DNA of 64,000 nucleotides from Psococerastis gibbosa (GCA_963971405.1 OZ020489.1:45772510-45836509); one strand, 5' to 3'; shown: positions 32,566 to 44,725, counted from the first letter of the stretch. A program made the numbers and translations. The notes: generated by a model not told the origin, from the sequence alone.

Positions 32566-33768
32566 CTACACCTAGGTATATACAGTATATTATGTAATAT
32601 ATGCCATATATATTACTGCAATATAATAATTAGTGCCAACCAAATAATATTAGAAGGTTAAACTGGAAAATTGAATTAACTTGATATCTGTGCTGTTATA
32701 AGTTTCTGCCTAAATTGGGAGACTTTGTGTGGACTAGCTATATGCAGTATTTCCTATATGGAAGTGGATGACGTGAGTGTGGGATTGGTGGATACGGGAT
32801 ACACGCCCACCCCTACAGTGCACTGCACTATTTCAATAATGCCCATCACAAAGCGCCCATCGCTAGTGACAGTCGCTCCGTGTTTGTCGGCTCCTTTGAC
32901 CTCCGTTTTGTATTCTAACAAGACGGCACAGTCTGCACAATTTCAGTGGCATAACAAATGCTTCTTAAATCAAGCCAGAATGCTATATTTAAAGATGAAT
33001 CAGGCTGTATGCGATGTATGGTATGGTTAGTCTTATTATGCTTATCTGGGGCTCACGCAAGCCGCTATCGGTTCTGGGGTGCATCGAAGAGATGCCGAAA
33101 GGAAGAGTTGATGCCGCGCTAGGTAAATTAACGTTATTTTATGGGAAAATGGAGTCCAGGGCTGGTCCAAAAGTCAGGAAACTCTGACTGTATTTGTTTA
33201 AAATCCTGTACAGGGAATCAGTTGTGTTGGAGATGGCTGAAGGCCAGCAACAAATATATTTGTGGATCCCGACAGTTCTCAGACAGACTGTTGGATGGTG
33301 GAATGCATACCACGATACCAGCCTATATAACCTTTACCTTTAGTGTATGCTCTTACTTATGAGTATTTTTTATTTATATCAGAAATTTGAAATTAGAGAA
33401 AATGAGCGTGGGTCAGAATATTTCTATGAGTGGGCGTGTCGAGCGGAAAACCGTGCGGTCGACTACTCGTCAGCTTCACGCTAGCCTCACAAATACGCTA
33501 TACCCATTTGCTCCAATGACAAATCTCATGGGCTGACCGTGTGTTCTATCGAACTGGCGGATTTTGAGGGGGTAGTGACACCCCCTCCCCCGAAAAATTC
33601 TTACTTTCCAGTACTGCACAATGTAAACTATACTGCTATCCCCCCCCTGTTTGCAGTTAGCCTTCCTCAGTAAGCTTCGTAAAATCTTATAACTTTACTG
33701 CTGTTAAAATGCGTACACCCCCCCCCCTATTTGGCGCATTTTCCCCCGGGGGAGATCCCTCGTTGGAG
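32566..33768. other. Intergenic DNA, no supported gene
   Basis: Open frames at 32725-33030 and 33141-33362 show no domain and no convincing splice context. 33550-33760 has the G/C-tract texture of the hAT-like elements (GGCGGATTTTGAGGGGG; several C tracts), but clear ends and a TSD were not found. Confidence 0.4.
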
Positions 33769-33785
33769 TTCCCTACCCACTGTAT

Positions 33786-34010
33786 AATGTAACAGCAAAG
33801 GCTTTCACGGCCGGAGTCAAATGAAGAATCAGTAGAATCCGGGCTGATGGGCCGTGGTCGAAATGAAAGCGAACTTCCAAACGTTTCGTCAACTTCTAAG
33901 AAGTCTACGCAGTTCCAGTGAAGATGTCGACCGCAGATGTTGACGAAACGTTTGGAAGTTCGCTTTCATTTCGACCACGGCCCATCAGCCCGGATTCTAC
34001 TGATTCTTCA
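33786..34010. mobile_element. Perfect 73-bp inverted repeat with 17-bp TSD (Penelope-terminal type)
   Basis: Arms 33820-33892 and 33940-34012 are identical inverses over all 73 bases, spacer 47 bp. The unit is flanked by TTCCCTACCCACTGTAT at 33769-33785 and 34011-34027, a perfect 17-bp duplication. A long TSD plus an inverted terminal copy suits Penelope-like elements, whose ends are often inverted partial repeats; the window has a Penelope relic at 43.7-44.4 kb. The arm contains CTGATGGGCCGTGGTCGAAA, which resembles a hammerhead core without A9. A diverged relative lies at 34378-34440. Confidence 0.8.
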
Positions 34011-34639
34011 TTCCCTACCCACTGTATCCGTCCTTAGTCACGCTGAGGTGTTTGTGAGGTGTTTTAACCCAACTGCGGTAAATTATTCAATTTGGAACTA
34101 ATGATTTAAAAACTAAAAAAATTTGCGGCCAGTTGCGCACCAGCTTTCAAATTTAGTGGTTAGCTTGAGCGAGCACATAGCGCCCGTTCCTGGGACTCAG
34201 TGTAAAAGCCCGCGTTCGCCCCTGGAGCTTCGGTAAACGGGCATTTGTGCATATACACGTAGCTTGTGATATCTTTGATTAAATATCACCGGAAAATGTA
34301 ACTTTTCAAATATTAAGAATTTTAGTCAAAACAAACACGCTTTGGAAATAGGCTAACTAGTAAATCCTATATATCATTCCAAAGGCTTTATCGGCCGGAG
34401 TCAGAACCGAACTGATGGGCCGTGGTCCATACTTTTCATCAACATCTAGGTACACATCGAGGATTCTACCTCTCAGAGACTGAGCAGCACTAAATTCAGT
34501 GACAGTGAAAACTTTTTGGTTGTCCTTAAATTACAATTCATCATTTTAACTGAGTTTGGCCCTTTAATGAAGTGTGAATAGTCAAATAAAATAACGAATA
34601 GAACAGAAAAGAAACTACAATACATAGAAAACCATAAAA

Positions 34640-34792
34640 CGCCCTTACTGGCGAGTAAAACACGGAAGGACCTACTAATTGCCAATCTCTCGAGGGAACA
34701 GGCCCAAGACCGGGTGACCTGGAAGCGTTGCTGTCGTGCCGCCGAACCCCCGTGAAGGGAAATGGCGCTGAAAAAGTAAGTAAGTAAGTACC
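34640..34792 (+). pseudogene. LINE 3' end (RTE-like) with (AAGT)n tail
   Basis: Translates as DLLIANLSREQAQDRVTWKR then CCRAAEPP and stop, the characteristic C-terminal end of many LINE ORF2 proteins (ALDR..W...V). After a short spacer it ends in (AAGT)n at about 34771-34790, a typical LINE tail. Confidence 0.75.
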
Positions 34793-36566
34793 AACGCGAT
34801 TTTGAACTAATAACTAATTAATAACTGCATGCATTAATTAATAATCATAAACTAACCCTACTAATAAAAATTGACGAAAACAAAAATTGTTATTGTATAT
34901 CATATAGGAGAATGACATGAATGTATCATGCATTGTATTGTATCGCCATATCGCCTATATGAAAAACCACGCAAGTCCATGCTGTGGTAAAAGCCAATTT
35001 AACTTGTATACATATTTTTGAGACAAATAAATAAATTGAATTGAAAAATTGAATTGAATTTTATGTGGAAATGGCCAAAATAACATTCATTTAATCGGTA
35101 TTGATTAAAAATAGGCCTATGTGAATGCAGCAGTAAATTCGATGAGCCGACGATAATTCATGGGATTGAATCAATCTTGAAAATCTCGACGAATGAACCG
35201 AAGACACGACCATTAACAATTAATGAATTATTCACCGAATATTTTTAAGCTGGGAACCCAGCAGTTATGTCGCTCTCCATAAATTTAACAACACTACCTC
35301 AATAAAAAAAAATCCTTCTGAATTAATTCTATAAATTAAAATTTCTATTTGAAATGTGCCAGTGTCACCCGACAATGCTTAATCCGGGCAACATGAAAAT
35401 CAGGTTTGTACGGCACAGCTCGACAAGGAGGGCCGAGTGTAACACAGGTAGCACCCGGCATTTAAATGTGCCATCCAGGTTCACCGTATACCTTGAGACC
35501 TCTGGCACCCACTTGCGATTGTAGAGATACTAGTTTAGCAAATAACACCAAAGGTAGATTATTGAAAGCTACTCCACGTGAGCAGTTGAATCCTATATAT
35601 AGGATATAGCCTAATTTGAAAGTTGTGTAACGTAAGGGTGCCTGTGCAGTCCGCAGTTACATTATCACGATAGGCCTACTCGTACAAACGACAGGACAGG
35701 AGCTATCATTATGGGTGCACTTGTTTTGAACTTTTATGTCCTTGGACATAACAATTAATTTGCAATTGATCTGTGTGTGGCGTGGTTATTGATGACAGTT
35801 CTGTTATTATAATTGATGGGCGTTTTATAGATCGGATTTCGGAATTTATTGGTATTGTTTTCGAATTAACTTTACGGCAGTGACGAACTGGTTCGATGTC
35901 AACCCATTACTTATGCTTATTACCGTCCATTGGCATATTGTAACAGGTGCTGTCAGCTTGTCTTAACCAGGTATGGGAACGAGTCTGTCACTAAAATGTG
36001 ACAATGGCATAAATCGTGGTTGGATGTGCGTGCACCTTCCCATGGCCCTCTCCACTGCTTTCTAAATTAACGTTCCATTTCCATTGCAAGAGTTTCTGCA
36101 ATGTATATACTGCAAATGTATGGGCCTATTTTTTGCGGAGGGTTTCTTAGCCCCAGGTACACCTTGCGTTCAGAGCCCGTTTTTTAAATGGCTTATAAAA
36201 ATCCTCCCTTAAAATAGTTATCGGTTAAGGCCAAACCGGAGGGGGTCACGTGACTGGCCTGGAAATGACTTTGCTGGGGGTTACTAATACACGTTTTAAA
36301 CCGCAGTGGCATAGTAATAATCGATATAGGAGGGACTAGTATACGCGTAGACATGCTTAAGCTATCCAGCCAAACTAAAATTACTATTACTATAGGTCTC
36401 AAATCCGTGCATGAAGCATTTAAAAACATACCTCTTAGAACATTTTTATGTGCCCCACAGAGAAGAAAAACCTCCAACTTTTGTAATTAAATGCATATGC
36501 CTGGAAATATGAACACTTAATTTGACTGTAAAACGCCAGCAATATGTAAAACTGCAATTATTTGAA
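34793..36566. other. Intergenic DNA, nothing recognised
   Basis: AT-rich, with a short AATTG-rich run at about 35032-35062. No open frame of family character and no repeat shared with the window. Confidence 0.45.
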
Positions 36567-37421
36567 AGAACCGGTCCGAGTTTACTCGAACATGCTTTCC
36601 AATTTATCAAAATTAGTAGATAGAGAAAATGAGTAATTTCATGGTAAATAATTTTCTTATGGTTAAATTTCCGATATCTCGGGGGGGGGGGGGAGAGGGG
36701 GTTGTCCGCCTGACGTCACTGGAGGTGAGGTAAATTCTAGTTATGTCAGACCAACACATTACCACACAGCAATACTGGCACGGCACGCAATGCACTTGAG
36801 CGTGAATTTTCTATCATTTTTTTCAAAAAAACATTTTTTTTCACAAAACCAAATACTTTTCTGGGAAAGCAACCTGTCCGATTCCGTTACTCAATTTAAC
36901 ACCTAAAACATACCTGAAGTTAGAAATCATCGATAGAAAGGTTTCGCAGAAAAATTATTTTTTAGTCATTTTTCATTAAAATGTAGTTATTTTTATTTTT
37001 TTACCCCCAGAAGCAACCTATGAAGGGGCAAGCGACCCCCGCATTTCGTTAGCATTAATAACGACTACAATATATGATAATTTAAAAGAAATCGTTGGAG
37101 CCGTTTTTGAGAAATAATTGTTTTAGACGTTTTTTTGGAGTTTTTTGAGAATAAAACCCCCCCAAATTAAGTTAGCCCCAAATAAAAAAACCAATCCGAG
37201 GTATGATTTTTGTGAACCTACATACCGAATTTCATCAAAATCGACCGAGTAGTTTGCCCGGAAATCGACGCACAGACAGACAGACAGAACGACAGACAGA
37301 CGTAAAAACCACTTTTTTGGTTCCTGGGACCTTAAAACGTGTAAATCCATTGAAATCTCGGAATCGAAAATTTCGACCGTCACAAAGCTTTCCTTATACT
37401 ACGTATAAATTGGAAAGCAAT
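36567..37421 (-). mobile_element. H-family element, complete copy, - strand
   Basis: Starts AAGAACCGGTCCGAGTTTAC (3' end inverted) and ends AATTGGAAAGCAA (5' end inverted). It holds a G tract at about 36680-36692, GACAGACAGACAG arrays near 37275-37300 and all family blocks. The open frames here are by-products of the repeat. Confidence 0.85.
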
Positions 37422-38457
37422 AATACAGGTGAAATACGGAACAGGTACGCGACGCGGGGCTTTGTTTATAAAATGGATATTCAACCATCCCGTGGCTATA
37501 GACCGTTATCAATATGCTGCACAAGATAAGTACGCAATTTGGCGGGGAAATAGGCTGCACAAGCTAACTACTAAACTACAGAGTTTTTGACCGGGTCCAG
37601 GTATCCGCTTTGCTATGCTGCAATGTGTAAGACTTGTATATTTTTTGCGTTGGTTCTTATCTCTGATAGTTGGCTTATGGTTAACGGGTGCCCCGTAAGG
37701 CATATTATGGCTCCCGCCGCTCCAGTTCTATTATATTTCTATGTATTCAACACTCAATGCTCAAGGTCACAACTCTCCGGCTTGGCCTTAATACAAAATT
37801 GCCTATACGAAATTTGGTGTTGCATTAGTACATAATCACAAAATTGTAGGCGTTACGGGGCGCGCGCCGCGGTCGACAAATCACAACCTGTCACGGGTTC
37901 AATGTACCTGCACCGACTGCTCCGCCTTTTCAAAAATATTGGGGGCCGGGGGGTCTGGATCTGTACTGAGTTGGTTAAATGCTATAGATGTATTGTCTAC
38001 ATGTTTAATCAATCAATTGTACCCTAGGTACGCACAATTACTACAACCCAACCACATTGAAATTCGTCCACCTATGATTTTTACGCCAACTTTCGATTTA
38101 TTTTTTACCTAAACTAATGAAACAACTATCGAAATAATGAAAACTGAAATGTAATAGTGATAGATGGAATATAATTAGTTATTCGTAAAATTATATTCTT
38201 TATTTTTATTATTTAAAACGAAACGCAGAAAAACGTTACATACAAAATCGCGGACTCCTACGCCCACATTGAAGTTTATCGAATTCATTAGGAGGTGCTA
38301 TCAATATTTTGAGACATGTCCCCGCTCGGGCTTTAATAACAGCATTTTTGACGTGACAACGTCTAATAAATTGATGAGCGCCGGCTGGAATACTAGGTGC
38401 ATGTACGAAAAATGTAACGCGGGTCGGGAACGCGGGTCAGTAACGCTGATGGTTTAA
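37422..38457. other. Intergenic DNA, nothing recognised
   Basis: Slightly GC-richer patches around 37860-37950 but no exon-like open frame with splice sites and no known repeat. Confidence 0.4.
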
Positions 38458-39480
38458 AGCAGAAGGGCAGATGTAGAAAGTCTATCTCAATTTAAATTAT
38501 ACCCATATCTTCGTCTATTCTTCCTCTTTCAGGCCATGCTATATTTGTTGTGATACGGCAAAGGGTTCGACATTAGGGGGTGGAAACGTGAGAAGGTGCG
38601 CCCAAATTTGTCCCGAATTTGCCGATTTTAATCGAAAATAGGCCTTTTTCGGCCTTTTTGGGGGTGTTAATATCAATTTGAAAACTTCAAACTACTTTAA
38701 TTATTTTTCACCTTTCTTACACTTTCCAGACATATATTCAGTTTTACTATCCGTTTATTTATTCAGACTCAGGTGAGTGTATAAGCCATCCGTGTTTCGG
38801 CGGAAAACAGGTATGGAATGGTACTTTTGAAATTACATGCATAGAGTAAAAAATTCCACAGCCTGCAATTTTCCACCGAAATGAATTTTTAATGTCTCAT
38901 TAGAAGCAGTATGAATTAAGGTTTGAAAGAAGTATAAATATATAGTTTCAAATTCACCCCTTCACCCCTTAAACACGAGTGGAACACAAAATTAGTAAAC
39001 TAAGACGCATTTGCAACAATCCCATTTGAATTGCACGGGCGGGTTTAAACTTTAAAGCAATTTTCTGGGCTGATGTGGAAGGCCTATCTTAATTTAAATT
39101 ATACCCATGTCTTCGTCTATTCTTCTTCTTTCAGGCCATGCTATATTTGTGGTGATGGTTTTGCTTTGGGGGTGTGAAACGTCAGGGGGTGCGCACGAAA
39201 AATAGGCCTCTTTCGGCCGCGTTATTATCTAGGTCCCTATTTAAAAAATGCAAATCACGGTACTTAAGGGCTTTTCCAAATTTCTTTCCCTTTCCAGCCA
39301 CATATTATTAGGGTTAATTAGTTAATTAAGTTTAAATTAATTTAGGTGTTGTCACGTTGTAGTTTTGCCGGAAATCATGATAAACTGTATTTCACAGCAC
39401 TTAAACACTCACTCCCTCCTACTTTCCGGCCTCAGATCGTCCGTAATTTATTTTTCCTTCCATTTTTTTCATTGGATATC
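38458..39480. repeat. Direct duplication, period about 605 bp, plus element relic
   Basis: A block of about 160 bp starting near 38463 (CAATTTAAATTATACCCAT, TCTTCGTCTATTCTTC, TTTCAGGCCATGCTATATTTG) recurs near 39068 in the same direction. Within the second copy, 39355-39460 contains TTGTAGTTTTGCCGGAA and CTCAGATCGTCCGTAATTTA, which also occur in the large inverted repeat at 62-64 kb. Confidence 0.75.
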
Positions 39481-39773
39481 TTCCGTTTCTATGTATATGT
39501 AACATTTTGAACGGTGGAGGTCATGAAATGAGAAGTTTTTAAGAAATTTCCCGGAAGTCGCACATTGGTCGCCGTCTCAATAGTTAGGCCTAGATGAGAT
39601 TTCCCCAAAAACAACATTTTTGGGGTCTCCCATTCGTGTCCGGTGAAATGAATATATTTGGGCCCAGTTGGCCACAACCGAAGTGATTGCAATTCTGTAG
39701 TGAATTTTTTCAGAGAAAATTGGTTAGAGTATGTTGATGGGCGATATGTATCTGCCCTCATTTATTAAATGTT

Positions 39774-39879
39774 GGCAATTTGTGGAGCATTTCAAGAGAC
39801 CAGCAATAAAGAAGAACCTCTTCCGCCACACAGAACATCGGCAGGTGTTTGTGAGTCATCGGCCGTCCAACAGACGTGT
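39774..39879 (+). other. Possible isolated exon (unrecognised)
   Basis: A short open stretch reads FKRPAIKKNLFRHTEHRQVF then VSHRPSNRRVP and ends at a strong donor consensus CCG/GTAAGT. I do not recognise the peptide. The acceptor is unclear and no neighbouring exon was found, so it may be chance or transposon-derived. Confidence 0.2.
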
Positions 39880-39967
39880 TCCGGTAAGTGTCAAGTGTGG
39901 GCGTTGACACCTATCCCCTCTACCATCGATATAATAAATTGAGTGGAAGGAAGACATGAAAAATGTA

Positions 39968-40040
39968 CGGAACCTGGATTGGAACCCACGAGGTCCACCT
40001 TCTCAGAACGTTATGCTCTACCTACACCAACACCGGTTCC
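39968..40040 (-). other. Decayed tRNA-like sequence
   Basis: On the - strand it has an A-box-like TGGTGTAGGTAG and a B-box-like GGTTCCAATCC, spaced as in tRNA, with ends of the form GGAACC...GGTTCC. Probably a SINE head like the one at 31272. Confidence 0.45.
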
Positions 40041-40175
40041 ACAGTACCATGCCATTGCTCTAATTTGGACTTGTTATAAATGTCAGTAAATTTGATGATG
40101 ACCTGCTAGCTGCACACTTGTCTTCTGTTTTTGGCGGGCAAACCTTCCTACATGCATAGTGCGGACATCGCTTTA

Positions 40176-41104
40176 TTGCTTTCCAATTTATACGTATAAG
40201 GAAAGCTTTGTGACGGTCGAAATTTTCGATTCCGAGATTTCAATGGATTTACACGTTTTAAGGTCCCAGGAACCAAAAAAAGTGGTTTTTACGAAATGTC
40301 TGTCTGTCTGTCGTTCTGTCTGTCTGTGCGTCGATTTCCGGGCAAACTACCCGGTCGATTTTGATGAAATTCGGCATGTAGGTTCACAAAAATCATACCT
40401 CGGAATAGTTTTTTTTTATTTGGGGCTAACTCAATTTGGGGGGGGGGGGTTTATTCTCAAAAAACTCCAAAAAAACGTCTAAAAAAATTATTTCCCAAAA
40501 ACGGCTCCAACGATTTCTTTTAAATTCTCATATATTGTAGTTGTTATTAATTTTGATAAAATGCGAGGGGTCGCTTGCCCCTTGATAGTTTGCTTCGGGG
40601 GGTAAAAAAATAAAAATATGTACATTTTATTGAAAAATTACTAAAAAATAATTTTTCTGCGAAACCTTTCTATCGATGATTTCTACCTTCAGGTATGTTT
40701 TAGGTGATAAATTGAGTAACGAAACCGGATAAGTTGCTTTCCCAGAAAATATTTGGCTTTGCACAAAAAGTTATTTTTTGAAAAAATGTTAGAAAATTCG
40801 CGCTCAAATGCATTGTGTGCCCTGCAATTATTGCTGTGTGGTAATTAATGTGTTGGTCTGACCTTTCTAGAATTTATCTCACTTCCAGTGACGTCAGGTG
40901 GACAACTCCCCCCCCCCCCCCCCGAAATAACGGAAATTTAACCACTGGAAAATTATTTACCATGAAATTACTCATATTCTCTATCTACTAATGTGCCTCA
41001 AATGGCCTACCAGCCAAGGAACGGCGTTGACTGAAGAAGAAGAAGAAGATCTACTAATGTTGATAAATTGGAAAGCATGTTCGAGTAAACTCGGACCGGT
41101 TCTT
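40176..41104 (+). mobile_element. H-family element, complete copy with (GAA)n insert
   Basis: All family blocks are present from TTGCTTTCCAATTTATACG to CGGACCGGTTCTT. GTCT array at about 40304-40328, G tract near 40438-40450, C tract near 40907-40923. Near the 3' end an insert at about 40991-41055 (TGCCTCAAATGGCCTACCAG ... GAAGAAGAAGAAGATC) is also present, inverted, in the copy at 50033-50943, marking a subfamily. Confidence 0.87.
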
Positions 41105-41144
41105 TATAATGCGTCTGTGTCATTGTCTGTCAGTCTGTGTGCTC

Positions 41145-41724
41145 CAAGCCCGTAGCCAGGTTCTAGTGTATGCTTTTGAGGTTATGGTGTTACTGAGTAT
41201 ATATGATAGCATAGGCACACCAAACGTCAATTTCTAGGCGGACTTAGTTTTGGTGCGAACACTGACATACAATATTTTACGGAAATGCGGACTAAATCCT
41301 AATGTTACCATTACGACGGTTTAGATTGAATAGAAATAATATTGCATTTCAACCCAAATGGGGGGTTCGGGGGTCTCCCCCGGGGGAAAATTTGAAAATA
41401 TTAGTGCAAAATAGTGGGGTTTTACGCATTTTAACAGCAGCAAAAGATAGATTTTACAAAGCTTACAACGGAATACTTACTCATAGAAATAATATTGCAT
41501 TTAAACCAGAGGGAGGCCTCCCCTGGGGAAAAAAATCCACATATAAGTGCAAAACAGTGGGGTTTTACAGCAGCAAAGCTTACAAAGGCATGCATATTCA
41601 TATATCTGCAAACAGGGGGGCCCGAGGGTCTCCCCCGGCGGAAATGTTTTTCAAAAGTTTTCATTTCGGGGGGGGGGGGGGCTGCAGCCCAATAAGCCCC
41701 CCCCCCCCCTTGCCTACGGCCTTT
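41145..41724. mobile_element. hAT-like element, 8-bp TSD GTGTGCTC
   Basis: Left end CAAGCCCGTAGCCAGG, right end TTGCCTACGGCCTTT. GTGTGCTC flanks both sides (41137-41144, 41725-41732). Inside, a unit around ATAGAAATAATATTGCATTT...CCCCGGGGG...AAAATAGTGGGGTTTTACG is repeated about three times, with G and C tracts. The open frames here are compositional. Confidence 0.85.
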
Positions 41725-41756
41725 GTGTGCTCCACTCAGCTTCTGCACTGAAATGA

Positions 41757-42310
41757 TTGATTTCGCGATTCCATCGGATTTACACGTTTTGAGGTTTTGG
41801 TTTCTACGAAATGGCTGTACATGGCGGTCTCTCTGTCTGTCTGTCCGTGTGTCTGCCTGTTTGTAATTGTAAGTCGATTTAGAACCAAACTACTCTATTG
41901 AATTTGAAATATATGGCATGTACAGTAGGTTCACAAAAATCTTGCCCAGGGACATTTATTCATTTTTTGGGTAACTTCATTTTTTTTTACCCCAATAAGC
42001 CCCTATGATTTGGGGATAACGTCCTATGTGGAGCTGAAGACATGAGGACATGTCAAAATCGCGGAGACTGGAGACATCGCTGCAATATGTTGCTGCCAAC
42101 CAGCCATCATCCGGCTGTAACTTGAAGAGAGAGAAGCCCCTATGCAACGGCTCCCACCTTGGCCCACCTTTCAATCGAGTGCTTTAGGATAGGGAACACC
42201 TGTAGGCAGCCGATATTTAGCCACGGGACATTTATTTACGACATGGAACTATTACGGTACCTACCTATACTAATTGATAAGTAGGAAGGCATGAATGGGT
42301 TCACGCAAAC
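41757..42310 (+). mobile_element. H-family relic, + strand
   Basis: Diverged copy: GATTTCGCGATTCCATCGGATTTACACG, CTGTCTGTCTGTC, AAACTACTC, TTCACAAAAATC, ending TTGATAAGTAGGAAGGCATGAAT. The middle is replaced by an insert (about 42088-42137) ending CGGCTGTAACTTGAAGAG. Confidence 0.65.
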
Positions 42311-43000
42311 CGTTTCAATGTACTATGTATAGTGGCTTCCCATGGGTCTTAAACTTTTTTCAACGCTTGGTTATTATTCTGGCATTCGGAACGTATGCAA
42401 ATCCAATAAATTGCAATTGGTTCTACCGGTGTTGAGTTAAAAATTGTGTCAAATAATTAATTGCAACATGTTGGCTAATATGTAATATTCAATTTACTGG
42501 ATGTGAATAAAACAAGTGAAATTCGGACGTGTTGTGCATAAGAAAGGAAATGAAACTGCTGAGTTTTTGTGGTTGTGAGGTAGCTGTAGCTGCATGCCAA
42601 GCAGCCTGCCAGCCTGGGAACTCGTCTGCAATTTGTACCCATCCCAATGCACTATAGGCCTACTCGTCTCGTACAGGTACATGAATGAACTGCCCGTGCA
42701 GGCTCCACTGCACACCGTGTGAACTCCACACCATACTGCTTTCATTGTCTTTTGTTACCAAAGCAACTCCATCTTATCTTGAAAGGAACTAGTTGCACGG
42801 CTTTGGGTTTCTGAGACCTCGGGCAACTCGGCGCAAAAACACCGCAATAGAAAATTGTAATTGAAAATGAACCCATTTTCAATTTTCCATTGAATTTCCG
42901 TAACCATGGCCCCTAGATTGATCCGATTTAGTAGCTCGATACTTGGATTAATATGCGGTGAATTTGTAAGATACAGGAAACATAAATAATGAACATCTTA
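42311..43000. other. Intergenic DNA; right edge may belong to Penelope relic
   Basis: No gene recognised. The last bases, ATGAACATCTTA, run in frame into the Penelope reading frame once the Harbinger-like element is removed (NIL-DLTI). Confidence 0.4.
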
Positions 43001-43667
43001 AAGCCCCCACACACGATGCTTCCGGGAATGCCACGCCAGGAATGCCATTCCCGGCGTGGCGTGGCATGGATTTTTGGGCCCACAGACGATGCGGCCGGGC
43101 ATGCCACATAAAATGGCGGACCTGGACATTGTATTCAATCAATCAAATCAAAATGTATTATGCGTAAAATCAAAACGAAATAGGCAGAAATAGACCAAAG
43201 GTTGTTACCAGCAGCGACACACCTTGTCCCACAGTAATTTAAGGAAGGAGTTGCAATTTGAACCAAATGATTGGCGAAACTACATGAGGATGTCTGAAAA
43301 AGCCTTTCGAAGCCTTTTACTACTCATTACTCCCTATATTAAACATAATAATATATAAATATAATAAAAAATAAAAATAATTAATAATATGAATTGAAAT
43401 AAACAAAGAAGCAGAAGACAACGCTGTTCTAATGACACGTTTTCCAATCAAAACCTCCGCAACTTTGAAATTTTATGCAAGAAAGAGCTAAGTGCAAACT
43501 CTCGGCCCCTGGCGTGGACTCTCGGATTTCCATTGAAACCGAAGTCCTGGGATTTCAAATTCAGGAATGACAACAGTCCAAGACTGGCATTCTTGTACAC
43601 ACACGATACGTCCCGGACCGCCAACTCCCAAAACTGGCATTCCCGGAAGCACCGTGCGTGGGGGCTT
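43001..43667. mobile_element. Harbinger-like element, TSD TTA, splits Penelope RT
   Basis: Ends AAGCCCCCACACACGATGC and its near-inverse GCACCGTGCGTGGGGGCTT, continuing into GGCATTCCCGGAAGC. TTA lies on both sides (42998-43000, 43668-43670). The inner repeats CCAGGAATGCCATTCCCGG echo the ends. No transposase found. Confidence 0.82.
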
Positions 43668-44372
43668 TTAGACCTCACCATCACCAAAAATAATAGTACC
43701 CTAGACTTCAAGATATTTCGTAAAGAAACCCATAGCGATAATATAATCCCTGTTGATTCCTCTCACCCATTCCAGCACAAACACGCAGCCTTCTATAGTA
43801 TGATTTTTCGACTCCTTAACATCCCTATGAATGAAACCAACTATAATAATGAATTAAATACAATAAAACAAATTGCCCAAAATAAACACCAGCCCCGTAA
43901 AACAGCAACAATTTAGCCAATAAACTCATAAACTACAAAACCAAACCAGAAAAGGAAAAAGGCTATGGAGTTTATCGTCTAAATTGTAACGATTGTAACG
44001 CAATTTACATAGACCAAACAGGCAGAAGTTTTAAAACGAGGGTCAAAGAACATATAACAGGTATAGGAGACACCAACAGCACATTCGCGAAACACCTTAA
44101 CTCGGAAAATCACACATTCGAACCTCACAATTGGACAGCCCTACACAAAATAAAAAAAAAGTTACACTTTAAATTTTTTTGAAAATGTTGAAATCAAAAG
44201 AGCTTTACACAACAGGGAAAAATTAACAAACGACATAACATTCACACAATCATCCCCTCTAATAGATCTAGCTAGTAGGTTAGGATTAGGTAACCAGCCA
44301 CGCCCCCTCCCAGTCCTATATAAACCAAAGTTTCCTCTCCCTAGTCCCATTTGCATCTTCTCCTCGATTTGA
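43668..44372 (+). pseudogene. Penelope-like element: RT C-terminus and GIY-YIG endonuclease
   Basis: Frame 1 (to 43916) reads LDLTITKNNSTLDFKIFRKE, SSHPFQHKHAAFYSMIFRLL and NELNTIKQIAQN, the thumb region of Penelope reverse transcriptases. After a small frameshift, frame 2 (from about 43961) reads GYGVYRLNCNDCNAIYIDQT then GRSFKTRVKEH and FAKHLNSENH: a GIY-YIG nuclease with the usual Y...C..C...YIGQTGRSF..R..EH pattern, here with Asp replacing the Gly of YIGQT. A second frameshift near 44158 precedes the terminal ENVEIKRALHNREKL...PLIDLAS and a stop at 44370-44372. A 5'-truncated, inactive copy. Confidence 0.93.
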
Positions 44373-44448
44373 GCAAGTCTCAATCGCAGATAAGGTGCAA
44401 CTGTGCTAGTGGGTTACCCTTTCTTCCCACACACAAGTGGGTTTCTTA

Positions 44449-44725
44449 GACAAAGTTAATTTCTTAACGATTATTTGGGTTTTACTAATTCGGGTTGTTA
44501 TAATAATATAATGTAATGTGGGGACATGTAGACTAGTGGTCCGGACTCTGACTTCCAGCCGAACGGTTGTTGGTTCGAGTCCCACACTACCTACATTTTC
44601 TGGCCATGCTTCGGAGGGCATGTAAAGCAGGCGGTCCCGGGTCTTCCTAGTTGAGTGTAAGAGAGGGCTTATAGCCCTAACTCCGCTAGGTTGGCTTAGT
44701 AATTGAACAAAAAAGTCCTTATTTA
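44449..44725 (+). mobile_element. tRNA-derived SINE (family B)
   Basis: A-box-like TAGACTAGTGGTC and a perfect B-box GGTTCGAGTCC (44572-44582) at the spacing of a tRNA promoter. The body ends GTTGGCTTAGTAATTGAAC and an A-rich tail. The sequence before the tRNA part (TTTCTTAGAC...AACGATTATTTGGGTTTTAC) recurs inverted at 54500-54560, so the repeat unit may be larger. Confidence 0.75.

Noticed and set aside
40159..40482. Open frames in H-family copies (also at 37203, 46759, 47223, 50728, 58909)
   Set aside because: The similar peptides with RTDRQTD-type runs come from the repeat's GTCT array and its neighbourhood; frames vary between copies and are broken, so no protein is supported.
41302..41751. 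149-codon open frame
   Set aside because: It spans the G/C-tract interior of a hAT-like element; composition explains it.
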